Shown here piece by piece: positions 23,158-32,986 of a stretch of DNA of 64,000 nucleotides. A program made the translations under genes and the position numbers. How positions within the stretch are numbered: position 1 is the stretch's first letter; every line of letters starts with the position of its first letter. The notes beneath the pieces were generated by a model. That model had not been told where the DNA came from. It made no database searches and saw nothing but the letters and a program-made list of their open reading frames with translations. Where the stretch lies: contig BCHX01000009.1 of NCBI GenBank assembly GCA_001599755.1, forward strand, positions 682,001 to 746,000, given 5' to 3'. This DNA comes from Gliomastix tumulicola (taxonomy: Eukaryota; Ascomycota; Sordariomycetes; Hypocreales; Bionectriaceae).

Positions 23158-24274
23158 GATAGCGGCAGGCAGGCAGTCAGTCAGTCAGTCAGTCGCTGCG
23201 GCATGTAGGGACGAGGATCAAAAGTGGGAACGAGGTTGTGAAAGAAGAGATGCTCGCGTGTGCGGACGTCGAGATATGCATATATCCTTCCGACCGGCTC
23301 AAGTACCCGTCTTGGGGGGACGCCGACAGTCCGTCATGAGTTGCATAGTCGTGGCTGTGTGTACGCAGGAACGTCGGGGATTTGCATAAGCATGATGACA
23401 CGGCGTGCGGCGCGCGTCCTGATTGCTGAGTCCTGACAGCGGAGTTTCAAGCCCAAGATCTGCTTAGCACGTCGATCGCTGATGACGGATGCAGTTACGA
23501 GGCACTAGTCGACTAAATACTTCACTCCTGGGACTATACATTTTGGGTGTGTATGTGGCTCAAGTTTTTCTTCCACCACTCGCGAGCATGGCTTCAGTGA
23601 GTGTGCTCCACTGGGTGCTCGCAAAAAACTAGCCGTCTTTGTCTAGGGCTCTCTCCACTAACCAGCCTGTGGTGAGAAATTGGCATGACAGAGGCCAAAC
23701 GAGCGGACGAATGATGGATTGCAGCTTGTCATGTCCCTCTGGCGCTCACTTAAAATTCGAATGCCGAGTAAATAGCACAGAGGGTGGAATAATGTGCATG
23801 ATGTCAGTATTATCTATTTGCAGCCCAGTGTCCATCTGGCCTCAAGATAAACAATTTCTTCGTCTTACTCATCCCACCGCTGTTCACAGTGAATGAAGTC
23901 CTCATCATCACTGCCCCGTCTGCCCTGTCTGGGCCTATGAAGATGCCCTTTGGTAGAGCAGATAACAGCTATTGATAACAGCGCTTGACTTCTCTTCAAG
24001 CTCGGCGAAGACGGGTCTTTTCATTTTGCCCGCCACACACTGCTTGGTATCCGGTATTTTCCCCCAGCTATTCGAGTCGTGATCGGGCACTTTTCTCGGG
24101 TACCTCGTCGGGTACCTTCTTTATACCCGCTTTGGACGTCTCCAGCGATACTTACTAAGTGCTGTTGCAAGGGGACCGGGAGTCTTTCAAGTTTGCTCGT
24201 GTGCCTCTTAAACAACCCATTTTCAGTGCCATCAAAGTCCATTTACCGACTCGGTCAGTGAAATACATCTGTTA
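23158..24274. other. Intergenic with microsatellite and a dispersed repeat copy
   Basis: 1.1 kb upstream of the 21307-23157 regulator. It contains a (GTCA)n tract next to that start and, at 23510-23585, the diverged copy of the palindromic element found at 36032-36112. No coding ORF is credible. Confidence 0.6.
23510..23585 (+). repeat. Diverged second copy of the 36.0-kb palindromic element
   Basis: It aligns without gaps to 36037-36112 at roughly 70-75% identity by eye, including an identical 13-base core TTTGGGTGTGTAT and the following CTCAAGT. Here the arms have lost their mutual complementarity, as expected of an older degraded insertion. Confidence 0.65.
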
Positions 24275-25723
24275 TTATAGCAATACACACTTGGCCAAGT
24301 CCTGAATAACGCCCTGTACCTCGTCTCTCACACGCATGACACCGGCGAGGGACCACTTCACCACCTGCCACGCCTCGTCGTCCAGATCCTCTCCCATAGA
24401 CGTGCGATCCAGCTTCGCGAGCTCGTCCATGGCCGCCTCCATCCTGCGCAACTCGCGCATAAGCAAGAAGCGGCGTAGATTTGCCTGGTCTTCGGCATCC
24501 AGGCCGAGCAAGCCCACCTTGATGACAGCCGTCTGCACGCCGAACTTGTCTCGTGTCGGCGGGGATATACTGGCGGGTGTCGTGGCCTCGCTACTGCTGC
24601 CACTGCCACTGCCACTGCCACTGCCACTGCCACTGCGGTCACTATTGTTGCTGCCCTCAGTCTCGTCACGACCAACACTGTCTGCCCACTCATTGCTCGC
24701 TGTGACGCGATACCAGAACAGCATCTTGTTCAGCACCGACACGTACAGCAGGATGAGGTGCGGACACTGCACGCACGAGCACCGCATCAGCTTCTTCCAG
24801 CCGTCGAGCGCGGCGCGGTTGGTTGACAGGACGCGGTCGAAAGGCGGCCGGATGTTGAATCCGGCATAGTGCACCACGGAGTCCGTCGTCGTCGAGCACG
24901 AGGTTGTCCCTGGCACTACCTCCCCGTGCTGCAGGGACCGCAGGATGGATATGGCCTGGGCCTCGCAGTCGTGCGTCATATCCATTGTGCTGCTGCTGCT
25001 GCTGCTGCTGCTGGTAGCGGTGCGGGCAGCGGCAACGGGAGCTGAGAGGGAGGTCACTCCATCCTCGCCGGCGGTTCCGGAGCACGTCCCCATCATGTCT
25101 TTGTCCGCGCCCGAGACGAATAGGTTCTGTTGCTGGTCCCTCAAACTTAGGGCAGAAGGAAGAGAAGAAGGGAGGCCAGCAGGCGATAGACTGGCCAAGT
25201 CCCAGTCCGCAAAGACGTCCACGTCCACATCGATGCCGGCAGTATCGCCAAAGCCCCCGTAAAGTGACAGCAGGGTAGACGCGTCTGTGTTTGTCTGCAA
25301 CCTCGGGAACGGTTGCTGGCCCGAGAGCAGAGACTGCGACAAAGGCGAGACCAGGATCGCCGGGTCAATGCCGCTGCCAACATCCGGTGCTGCTGCTGCT
25401 GCTGCAGGCCTATCCGTAGCCGTTGCGGCTCGCGGCCACAGTTGATGAGGCTGATCGTCGTGAGGGTGGCCATCGGGCGCTGCAGCTACGATATGAGGGC
25501 TTGTGTTGGTGTTCCCGTTGGCAGTGGCCGCCCGCCTTGCCCGATCCTGTGCCAGCTTCTTCCTCAACGACTTCTTTCCATGCTTTCGCGACTCACTGTA
25601 GGCACAGGGCACGTTCATCTGGAGGCATCGCTTGCACGCTGGGTGTTTCTTGTCGCAGCCGACCTTGGCAGCCGAGCAAGGATCGCACGCCGTCCGCAGT
25701 TGTGGTCGTCCATCACCAGCCAT
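24275..25723 (-). CDS. AflR-like Zn2Cys6 transcription factor
   Basis: 482 residues from the ATG at 25723; an in-frame ATG at 25855 would add 44 residues before the zinc cluster. Cys13, 16, 23, 30, 33 and 40 form the cluster (CDPCSAAKVGCDKKHPACKRC), followed by a basic KHGKKSLRKKLAQDRARR stretch. The C-terminal half (AISILRSLQHGE, CSCVQCPHLILLYVSVLNKML, VGLLGLDAEDQANLRRFLLMREL) resembles the aflatoxin regulatory protein domain of AflR-type factors, which usually control adjacent secondary-metabolite genes. The nearest candidates are the P450 and the small protein immediately beyond. Coding microsatellites: six CACTGC units (24601-24636, Gly-Ser repeat), and a CTG run near 24990 giving polySer. 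Confidence 0.75.
   Translation of the reverse strand: MAGDGRPQLRTACDPCSAAKVGCDKKHPACKRCLQMNVPCAYSESRKHGKKSLRKKLAQDRARRAATANGNTNTSPHIVAAAPDGHPHDDQPHQLWPRAATATDRPAAAAAAPDVGSGIDPAILVSPLSQSLLSGQQPFPRLQTNTDASTLLSLYGGFGDTAGIDVDVDVFADWDLASLSPAGLPSSLPSALSLRDQQQNLFVSGADKDMMGTCSGTAGEDGVTSLSAPVAAARTATSSSSSSSSTMDMTHDCEAQAISILRSLQHGEVVPGTTSCSTTTDSVVHYAGFNIRPPFDRVLSTNRAALDGWKKLMRCSCVQCPHLILLYVSVLNKMLFWYRVTASNEWADSVGRDETEGSNNSDRSGSGSGSGSGSGSSSEATTPASISPPTRDKFGVQTAVIKVGLLGLDAEDQANLRRFLLMRELRRMEAAMDELAKLDRTSMGEDLDDEAWQVVKWSLAGVMRVRDEVQGVIQDLAKCVLL
24601..24636. repeat. (CACTGC)6 coding minisatellite
   Basis: Six perfect hexamers within the AflR-like gene encode an alternating Gly-Ser linker on the minus strand. 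Confidence 0.9.
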
Positions 25724-25978
25724 TTCCTGATGCGAGGACTGGGCGTAAAGACCGAAGCTGAGCTGAGGGATGCGGAGTTTGGAGATGCGGGATAAAATAC
25801 GAAGCTGACGGTATTGGGAGTCTGTAGTCAGATGTAAGACGAGCGGCGGGGGCATGACTGCGCTACTGGAAACATGAAACCTCGCTTCTTGAATGACATG
25901 TTATGGCCTGCTTTGATGGCGCGACTGCTACTATTATAGTATCCTTTCGGCTCTCAAGTACAGCATCAAGCCCTGCCT

Positions 25979-26546
25979 TTAGTACCAAATGATCTCTTCA
26001 CTGTTGGCTCCAGCCTCAATCCACTGCGCAAGCGCCCGCTTCACATTCTCAGCCGCCTTCTCTGCGTATCCAGGACCAGGAACCGCAGGCGGTTCGATAG
26101 CTGGGTCACCAGCGAGCCAGGCGACAGGTCCGGCTGCTCCCTTGCCCTTGTGCAGGCCGTGCACCTCTTTCACCTGCTCCCCCGTGAAGGCCCGGCCGAA
26201 GAAGACGCATCGGACTGGCTTGTCGTAGTCGTGCGTGCCGACGTGGTTGGGCGGACAGTCTCCGGGCCCGAGGCCAGCGAGGAGGTCGCCGAGGTAGGTC
26301 TTGGCCTGCTCGAAGGAGGTGATGAAGTGAATCACTGTGGGCATGAACGAGACTCGGGCTTGGTTAGTTTTGACCGGGCCTGCTGTCACTGCTTTGTGCA
26401 GCACTCTTGAGGACGGGCGATTCGACGAGCACTGACTGACCTTCGATTTCCGGGGCCAGCAACGGCTGAACTGCCTCTCCGACTCGGAATGTCTTGCCAC
26501 ACCCGATCGCCGGGACGGGCTCAGTGATAGCGACGTTGCTCGTCAT
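25979..26546 (-). CDS. Small unrecognised protein, two exons
   Basis: Exons 26546-26441 and 26334-25979; the intron 26440-26335 has a GTCAGT donor, an ACTAAC branch and a CCACAG acceptor. The joined frame gives 153 residues beginning MTSNVAITEPVPAIGCGK and ending EEIIWY. Conserved-looking stretches are VIHFITSFEQAKTYL, CVFFGRAFTGEQV and VAWLAGDP. I do not recognise the family. No signal peptide or membrane segment is present. A TATATAG box lies on the minus strand near 26645-26651, about 100 bases upstream. The gene lies between the AflR-like regulator and the P450, all on the same strand, so it may belong to that small group. Confidence 0.65.
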
Positions 26547-26643
26547 GGTTGTGTGCCAATTCGCAAAGGTAAAGGATGATGTCTTGAACTTAGCAACATG
26601 TCCTCAAGCCGGTTCTATGCTGTGACAAGATGGGATCAAGGCT

Positions 26644-26652
26644 CTATATAAG
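26644..26652 (-). promoter_or_regulatory. TATA-like box of the 153-residue protein gene
   Basis: A TATATAG word on the minus strand, about 100 bases upstream of the ATG at 26546, in the position usual for fungal TATA elements. Confidence 0.45.
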
Positions 26653-26807
26653 CAAGTCATCCATATGGGGAGACCGGGGCTTGATCGCCGGCCACTGAGA
26701 CTATTCGGGAATACCAGCCCTCGTACGATATCGGGCATCCATAGCCAATGACGGCGATGCTTGTAATATCCCCGTCACCCATTGAGATGATGTTCGCTCG
26801 CTTTTCC

Positions 26808-28475
26808 TCATTGGACAAACGTCCACGTTACATCCTCCCACCCGACTCTCCTGCTCAGCTTAAAGCCTGGATCCGTTCCGTCCCACGAGGGGCGCACAGG
26901 CGACGTTCCGTATTCCTGTTTCGGAAGACAAAGACCTTCCACCTCATATCCCAACGCCAAAACACCGACGAAGCCAAGTATCTCAGCGACGGCTAGCTTC
27001 CTTCCTGGGCAGAGATACCGTCCCCCACCAAATGGCAGCATGGCGCCTCTTCGCTGCTTGTCATCTTGGGCTGTCGGGGACAAGAAACGCTCGGGGTTGA
27101 ACTTGGAAGATCCCCCTCCCCAGACCGAGTCCAGATAGTGTGTGACGCCAGGAGACCATTGCACGTTGACGCCCTGCTTGAGCAGATATTCCCGCCCGCC
27201 ATCTGAATCCTGGAGCACGGTATCCTTCATCACTCTGCGATTGCCGGGGTTGAGCAGATAGAGACGTAAGGACTCCTGGTAGCAGACATTCAGCACCGGA
27301 CAATGAGTCTCCAGCTTGGACACCTCGACGACGGCGACTCGGCCCTCGCTGGAGCTGTTCGCGGTCAAGGCAGCCACTGCTTTGACTTCGTCTTGGACAC
27401 GCGCTACATATTCTGGCATTGTGAAGAGGTGCACAAACATCCAGAAGAGCGCGGGAACCGTGTTGGTGGTGCCCACCCAAGGCAAGGTGATCTCCTGCAC
27501 TCCGAGCTCCTCGTCGGTGTAGCCTTCCCGGCGAAAGATTCTTCCACGCTCGCGGATGATATCGGAGACGTCGGGCTCCTGGTCATGCTTGGCCTGGAAG
27601 TATGGGATGAGCACCTTTTGTAGCTCCGTCCTCGCAATGAGAGATTCCCGGGCGATGAGGGAGGGAAGAACGTTGAGGGCCAGCACCGTAGCGCGGTCAT
27701 CAAATGTCCTGCAGGCAGTTAGTATGGCTGGATATCGCCTCAAAAGTCGTTGGAGCATGGTACGAAGGAGGCTCACCAAAGGAGATGCACGTGTTCAGCA
27801 GTGATGGGATTCCTCGCCCCGAACAGTGCCCTCGTCGACGCCTCGGTCATGTGGTCACGGATGAAGAGGAACGAGTCCGGTACGGGCAACGATGTGCCAG
27901 GCTTCACACCATTCAGTGGCTGCATCAGCCGTTCGAGGGCGGTCAGGCTCAGCTGAGACAGCGCCGGGCCCGTCAATTTGGCATGGACCACATCAACCAT
28001 CTCCTTGATCAGCTCTTTGCGGCTGATGATGGCAACGCATTTGTCGTTGATTCCGAACGTGCCCTGCGAGAACTCAGTGCGGAAGGGCTCAAACGAGAGA
28101 TCGGCATTCCGCATCGCCGAACTGATGAGTGCAGGCGAGTTGATGACGTAGAGCTTGCCTCCAAGCATGGGGAGCGTGCAAATGGGCAGAGTGTTGTCCG
28201 TGCTAAGAAATGGTGTGTCAGTGCTGTGCGTCTATGTTCCTTGCGGGAGAGTGGAATAGGACAGTCATGGTGACCTACAAGAGGCGCGTGTAGAACCCAG
28301 CCTTCTCGCGAATCATCGAGATAATGTGGCCGATGACGGGGATTCGCGGTGGTACAAGGGGAGGTTCGCGGGCGTCAACGGTCGGGGAGAGCCATTTCTG
28401 CACCAGGACTGTGGCCACTGCAAGAACCACTGCCACGATTGCCGTGAGGAGAGGCGTATTCTTAAATACCATCAT
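26808..28475 (-). CDS. Cytochrome P450 monooxygenase
   Basis: Three exons: 28475-28279, 28202-27777 and 27708-26808. Introns have GTAGGT/CTTAG and GTGAGC/TACTAAC/TGCAG signals. Product 507 residues. An N-terminal membrane anchor (about 8-27) is followed by a Pro-rich hinge (PPLVPPRIPVIGH). The I-helix motif is VGTTNT (about 286-291), ExxR is ESLR (Glu353), PERF is near 413, and the haem-binding loop PFGGGRYLCPGRKL has the ligand Cys at about 441. The full set of invariant residues is present, so it should be an active, ER-bound enzyme. The substrate is unknown. The general look is of the large CYP7/8-like fungal group often found in secondary metabolism. It is separated from the small protein gene by about 260 bases. 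Confidence 0.85.
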
Positions 28476-28688
28476 GGCTGCGGATTGGTTGCTTTCCGCT
28501 GATGGTCTGGAGATTGAAGGTTGAGCGACTTCCGTGATACGCGACTTCGTGATGGTGGCGTTCAGGTAAGACAGAGAGGCGCTAGACTAGACCTTGTTTG
28601 GCATCGCTCCTTCATCATCAACTGGGCTAGGACTTTTAGCATCGTGTAACTTGATTCCATGGAAGGATTTTCTCGTCAGATGAGACGC

Positions 28689-30287
28689 CTACAGATGGAC
28701 TATAGCTGCTGAGCTCCCCGAGACTTTCACGCTCGCTACACCGTCAACCACCTGGATTTCCTCCGTATCATCCCTGATCCCTCGCACTTCCTTCCCCAGG
28801 CTCTCATAAGTCCACTGGCTGCCAGCATAGGTGATGGTCTCAGCTCCTGCTCCCGCTCCATCGGGGCTGTTCAAATGGGTGACGGTGACCGACGAGATAT
28901 CATCTCCAACGTCGAGATTGACCGTGGCGACAGGCCTGCCGAAGGCTGACGATGTCCTGTTCCAATATTCAAGATTCGCGACGGCCACACGAACCGGGGA
29001 ACCGTCTTCGAATGCCCCGTAAACTGCAAGATTTGGTGCAGACTCGGCGTCCGTCAGTGTGAGCTTGGAGATCCGCGTCTTTCCTGATCTGCCGACAAAG
29101 TCTGCCACAAACGGCTGGGAGTAGTAATTGGCAAAGACTTGCGCAGGATGACCTGCACTAGCGACGGGGAGCCAGAGGTCAAAGCCCGAGTGCATGATCT
29201 GCTGGTAGTTGAAGCGGGCGATGCCGATGGAGAGGCCATATAGGTAGAAGTCGACAGCCCACAGGACGCTCCCAAGGCGAGCTTGATACTGGTACGAGTT
29301 TGTCGGCTGGAGCGAGTTGCCCACCTCGTTGATGATGAAGGGCAGATCGGGGCGGTGCTCACTTAGCCAAGTGATTCGCCGCGTAAGATAATCGAGATTC
29401 GTATGAGTGAGGCTCAAGGTCATGAGGCCTGTCTCCAAATCCTCGGCCTTTCCAGCGTGGTTCTGATAGTAGTGGTGGGCCACCTCCTTGATGATGCTCT
29501 TCTCATCAATCCCGAGATCAAAGATTGTCTCTGCATCGAACAGCCATTGGGCAACCCAGGGAGCCTCGACATGGGCAGCAACATCGAAGGCTGTGAAGAA
29601 CTTGTCAGGCAGATCGATGGCGGCTTTGATGGCAGCTGCGTAGTCCGTGTAGTTTCCGACATATGTGCTGTTGTTGAGCGTTCCCTGGTACTCGGGAGGC
29701 CCGAGGTATCGTCCGCCCTCGCCCGTGAAGTCATCACGGTACAAGTCTGGCTCATTGCCGATCTGGATGGAGTGGATTTGCTCTATGCCGATGCCGTCGA
29801 CTGCCGAGACGGCCCAAGCGACCGCCTCACTTACATTGGCGACGGCGAGAGGTACCTGGACCATAAAGGTTGCATCTGGGAACAGTTTGCTGAGCGGCCA
29901 GTAGCTTGGGCCGATGGTTGTCCCCCCAATGTTTTGGTAGTTGTCTTGTTCCGCAACCGGGAGTGCAGGCTCGGACTGATCTGGGAGGTACCGAGCGTAG
30001 TCCGGGGAGGTTCCTCCTAGGCGGATGATCGGCTTCCCGCCCGTGCGGCTGTAAATGGAATCTAGAAGATTTCGTGAGAAAGCATTGAGCGCCCCGGAGT
30101 CGTCAGTCGCATAGCGAACCCAAGAGGCTTGCTCAAAGGCGAGGCCTGGGAAGCTTGGATCAACGTTACTGGAAGCGCCCCCTGGCACTTCTGCAGGAAC
30201 AGTAACGGAGTGAACAGTGTCGTCCTTCACTGCCGTAACGCATGGGAGATGGAAATAGAGAAGCGTAGACACAAATGAGTAGATCAT
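28689..30287 (-). CDS. GH79 beta-glucuronidase-like secreted glycosidase
   Basis: 532 residues from the ATG at 30287. This start gives a signal peptide (MIYSFVSTLLYFHLPCVTA); the longer frame to 30509 lacks one and would cover the TATA box. The catalytic TIM barrel carries IIRLGGTSPDYARY, the acid/base Glu179 in IGNEPD and the nucleophile Glu321 in INEVGNS. A C-terminal beta domain (about 420-532) matches the fungal GH79 C-terminal module. Family members release beta-linked glucuronic or 4-O-methylglucuronic acid, for example from arabinogalactan proteins. Several N-glycosylation sites (NNST, NYT, NRT) fit secretion. Intronless. Neighbours are a P450 downstream and a secreted carboxypeptidase upstream on the same strand. 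Confidence 0.85.
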   Translation of the reverse strand: MIYSFVSTLLYFHLPCVTAVKDDTVHSVTVPAEVPGGASSNVDPSFPGLAFEQASWVRYATDDSGALNAFSRNLLDSIYSRTGGKPIIRLGGTSPDYARYLPDQSEPALPVAEQDNYQNIGGTTIGPSYWPLSKLFPDATFMVQVPLAVANVSEAVAWAVSAVDGIGIEQIHSIQIGNEPDLYRDDFTGEGGRYLGPPEYQGTLNNSTYVGNYTDYAAAIKAAIDLPDKFFTAFDVAAHVEAPWVAQWLFDAETIFDLGIDEKSIIKEVAHHYYQNHAGKAEDLETGLMTLSLTHTNLDYLTRRITWLSEHRPDLPFIINEVGNSLQPTNSYQYQARLGSVLWAVDFYLYGLSIGIARFNYQQIMHSGFDLWLPVASAGHPAQVFANYYSQPFVADFVGRSGKTRISKLTLTDAESAPNLAVYGAFEDGSPVRVAVANLEYWNRTSSAFGRPVATVNLDVGDDISSVTVTHLNSPDGAGAGAETITYAGSQWTYESLGKEVRGIRDDTEEIQVVDGVASVKVSGSSAAIVHL

Positions 30288-30894
30288 GATGAATGCTTGT
30301 ATTTGAGCTGGAGAACTGAGCTGTGGGAAAGTTCGGAGACTCTGTGCCTGGTGTATGCTCACTAAGAAGCAGCGGAGGCCCTCGTATTTATACTTCTTTT
30401 TCTTTCTCTCGGACATTGTCTTGCACCACAGGGTGTTGGATTTCAAGATCAGGATATGACGATGTCGCAATCCTCGTGCAGGTGAAGTCATCCCCGAGCA
30501 CTTGGCCATCCAATCATTGGACCGATAATACCCCTCGTCCCCTCAACAAATATCCACATGATGGAGGCATCAGGGCACAAGATGTTCCCAGCTGCCGGGA
30601 GGGGAAGCCCACTAGAGCTCATTTGGAGGGTTTAAACCGACTTCCGATGGCGATGACGGCAATCGGAATTGCTTCGATTCTGGGGCAAACAGTTTACTTG
30701 ATAATCATTAGGGTGTTCTCTTTTGGTGGCTTCTGTGGCTCATGATGTAGATAGTAGCTAGACAGCTGTAGCATATGACTACTAATGTTATCGCAGATAC
30801 GCGATCCAAGTGGGATGAAGAATCTTGACGCGTGCCAATCCCTCGGATTCTAGAGAGCTGGTATTAGACAATAATCTAGAGCTTGTTTAATGGA
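30288..30894. promoter_or_regulatory. Promoter region of the GH79 gene
   Basis: 607 bases between the carboxypeptidase stop and the GH79 start. A TATAAATA box on the minus strand (30385-30392) lies about 98 bases upstream of the ATG. A CTGGGG word near 30680 fits the loose CreA consensus, but such words are common. No coding ORF is credible. Confidence 0.6.
30385..30392 (-). promoter_or_regulatory. TATA box of GH79 gene
   Basis: A perfect TATAAATA on the minus strand, 98 bases 5' of the ATG at 30287. It independently supports the shorter start. Confidence 0.65.
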
Positions 30895-32590
30895 CTAAGA
30901 AACAGTGAAAGGATCTTGAGAGCTGAAGTCTGCGACCCTTCCGAGTAGAACTTCTACAGCCCTCAGAGCGACCGATGGCGCGTCCCTTCCCACGAAATGG
31001 CCTGCAATTTCTGTCTCGAAGTAAGTGAGGCCGCGTTCGTAGTGCCATCGGCCTAGAGTTCCGGAGGATCCATGGGTCTCGAAGTCCATGCTCCCAGGAC
31101 GGGGAGGTACATATAATGGCAGTTCAGGAGGAGACTGGAAGCCGAGCTGACCACCGAAAGTCAAGTTTTGTATCGTAAGCAACGTGCCTTCCGAGAGCGC
31201 GATGAAATCGAGCAGGCCATGGCCTAGGATGACGTTCTGAGTCCTATCAATGACACCTGGGAGTACAGGTAAGCTGCCTGGTAGCACGTTGTAGAGCGTG
31301 TTGGCGCCATCAACAAAGGGAGGTTCTTTGGCGCAGAATCGCCACTCCTCATCCATAGGCGCGTTGATGGCAAGCTTGACATCGCGCCGGTCGAAGTAAA
31401 TCGGCCCGGGTGCCCAGCTCTCGTAGCGCCCCTCGCCGAGGCCAAGCACATCCCACTGCCGTGGGCAGTGAACCAGCACATTGTAGGGGCTATAGCAAGG
31501 GTTGATGTCGGACAAAGCCAGGCTTCTCAAGGTGAGGTGGTCACATTCGGGAATGTAGTCGCCCTCGAAAGTAATGGGCCCAGGGATGTCGGTGGGTTGC
31601 TCTCCAGGCGGCGGGAACTTGAGATACTTGTCGATGTACTCGTCCATCCCGCAATTATCTGCAATCGTGCGCATTTGGTCCATTGTCGACTCGTTGAAGG
31701 CTGTGACATGGTTCCATTTCTCAGTGAACCTCATTAGGGGTATATCTTGGTGAATGCCAAGGTGACCGAAGACTCCGTCATATACCATGACGCCGGCAAC
31801 ATCAAAATAGTCGTCATCCTCGGCATCGAGCATTCCGCTTGCCAGGTATGGGGACCATTGCCCACTGTAAGACGAGCCTACGATGTAGATCTTGTATCCT
31901 TGCAAGGAGAATGTGTCGACGAAATTCTTCCAAAATCCCATGAACTGCCGGGCTACATCGATTGTGTTTGTAGCCGTGACAGTGCCCTGAGAAAAGCCGG
32001 TGCCAATGGGCTGGTCTACCCAGACAACATTCGAGACGTGGTGCCAGCTCCATTCATTGCGGACTGGCTTCCATGTCCCGGCTTTCCAACTGAAAGGGCC
32101 ATTCTCGCTAATCAACTCCCCCGTCGAGGAGCACCCAGGCTGAGAAGTTCAAACTATCAGTGGAAATGCTCCCTTTTCGTATTTTTTCCTCTTTGGATGG
32201 TGTCACTCACCCCTCCAGTCAACCAAATGATGATCTCTTTGGGGTCCTCTGGCGCAGACGTAGGAAAGAACCAGAAGTACAACTGATCTGTCCCATTCGC
32301 ACTTCCAATAGGGAGCAAGCCTGCGTACGACTCGCCGACATCGAAATCTACCTCAGGTATTGCTGATCCGTTCACAATAAACCCTGAAAGTAAGCTTAGT
32401 ATACTTATATTCTCCATGCAGCAGGATGACACAAACGTTCGGTCTTAGGGCTAGCAAACTTCAACCTAGCATTTGACGTCGTAGTAGTCTTGTCATAATT
32501 GCCGTCAAAGATCAAGTTGCCTCGGTCTAAGGGGCCACGCAGCAACGTGGCGGCAGCACCAATAGTGTATCCTGGAAGGAATAGACGCAT
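30895..32590 (-). CDS. Serine carboxypeptidase, S10 family, secreted
   Basis: Three exons: 32590-32437, 32383-32211 and 32139-30895 (introns GTTTGT/TTTCAG and GTGAGT/CTCAG), giving 523 residues. The joins restore conserved S10 blocks: FIVNGSAIPEVDFDVGESYAGLLPI, IIIWLTGGPGCSS and LISENGPFSW across the second junction, then NVVWVDQPIGTGFSQG. The catalytic Ser is in GSSYSGQW, the Asp is in the ILGHGLLDFIAL region, and the His is in EIAGHFVGRDAP. The first 20 residues are hydrophobic and fit a signal peptide, so the enzyme is probably secreted or vacuolar. It removes C-terminal residues at acidic pH. The donor GTTTGT of intron 1 is less usual, but the join is strongly supported by the protein. 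Confidence 0.85.
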
Positions 32591-32986
32591 TGTTCGTTGA
32601 GAGTGCAAATGTGCACAATCCAAAGAGGCCCTCTCTACCCACCAATTTCCGGGGTCCTCGTCTATTTATGGCCTCCAAAGACAATGGTCTTATCAGCCAA
32701 AAGTCCTGCGCCCGTGCTTCACTGAACAGGTCCTATACCATGCAAATGGGGAAGGTGAAGGATTCTGTGCCGTACACTAGCATTCCTAATGATCTGCGTA
32801 TGCGAATGCGTCCTTTGGCCCCCAACTTTAAGAGGACATCGGGGGTTCTTTCGCAAGTTGCAGATAAAAGCGTGATATGCGATGCAGCGTACGATTCTCT
32901 CCTTCGGTAGGCTCTATAGAAGAGCAATGATAACAAAGTTGATAGGATTACAGACCTGTTGAGGTGGTTGCAAACCTTTCGTCAAA
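32591..32986. other. Intergenic, carboxypeptidase upstream region
   Basis: 396 bases between the regulator's stop (32987) and the carboxypeptidase start, both genes on the minus strand. I see no gene and no clear TATA element here. Confidence 0.5.
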
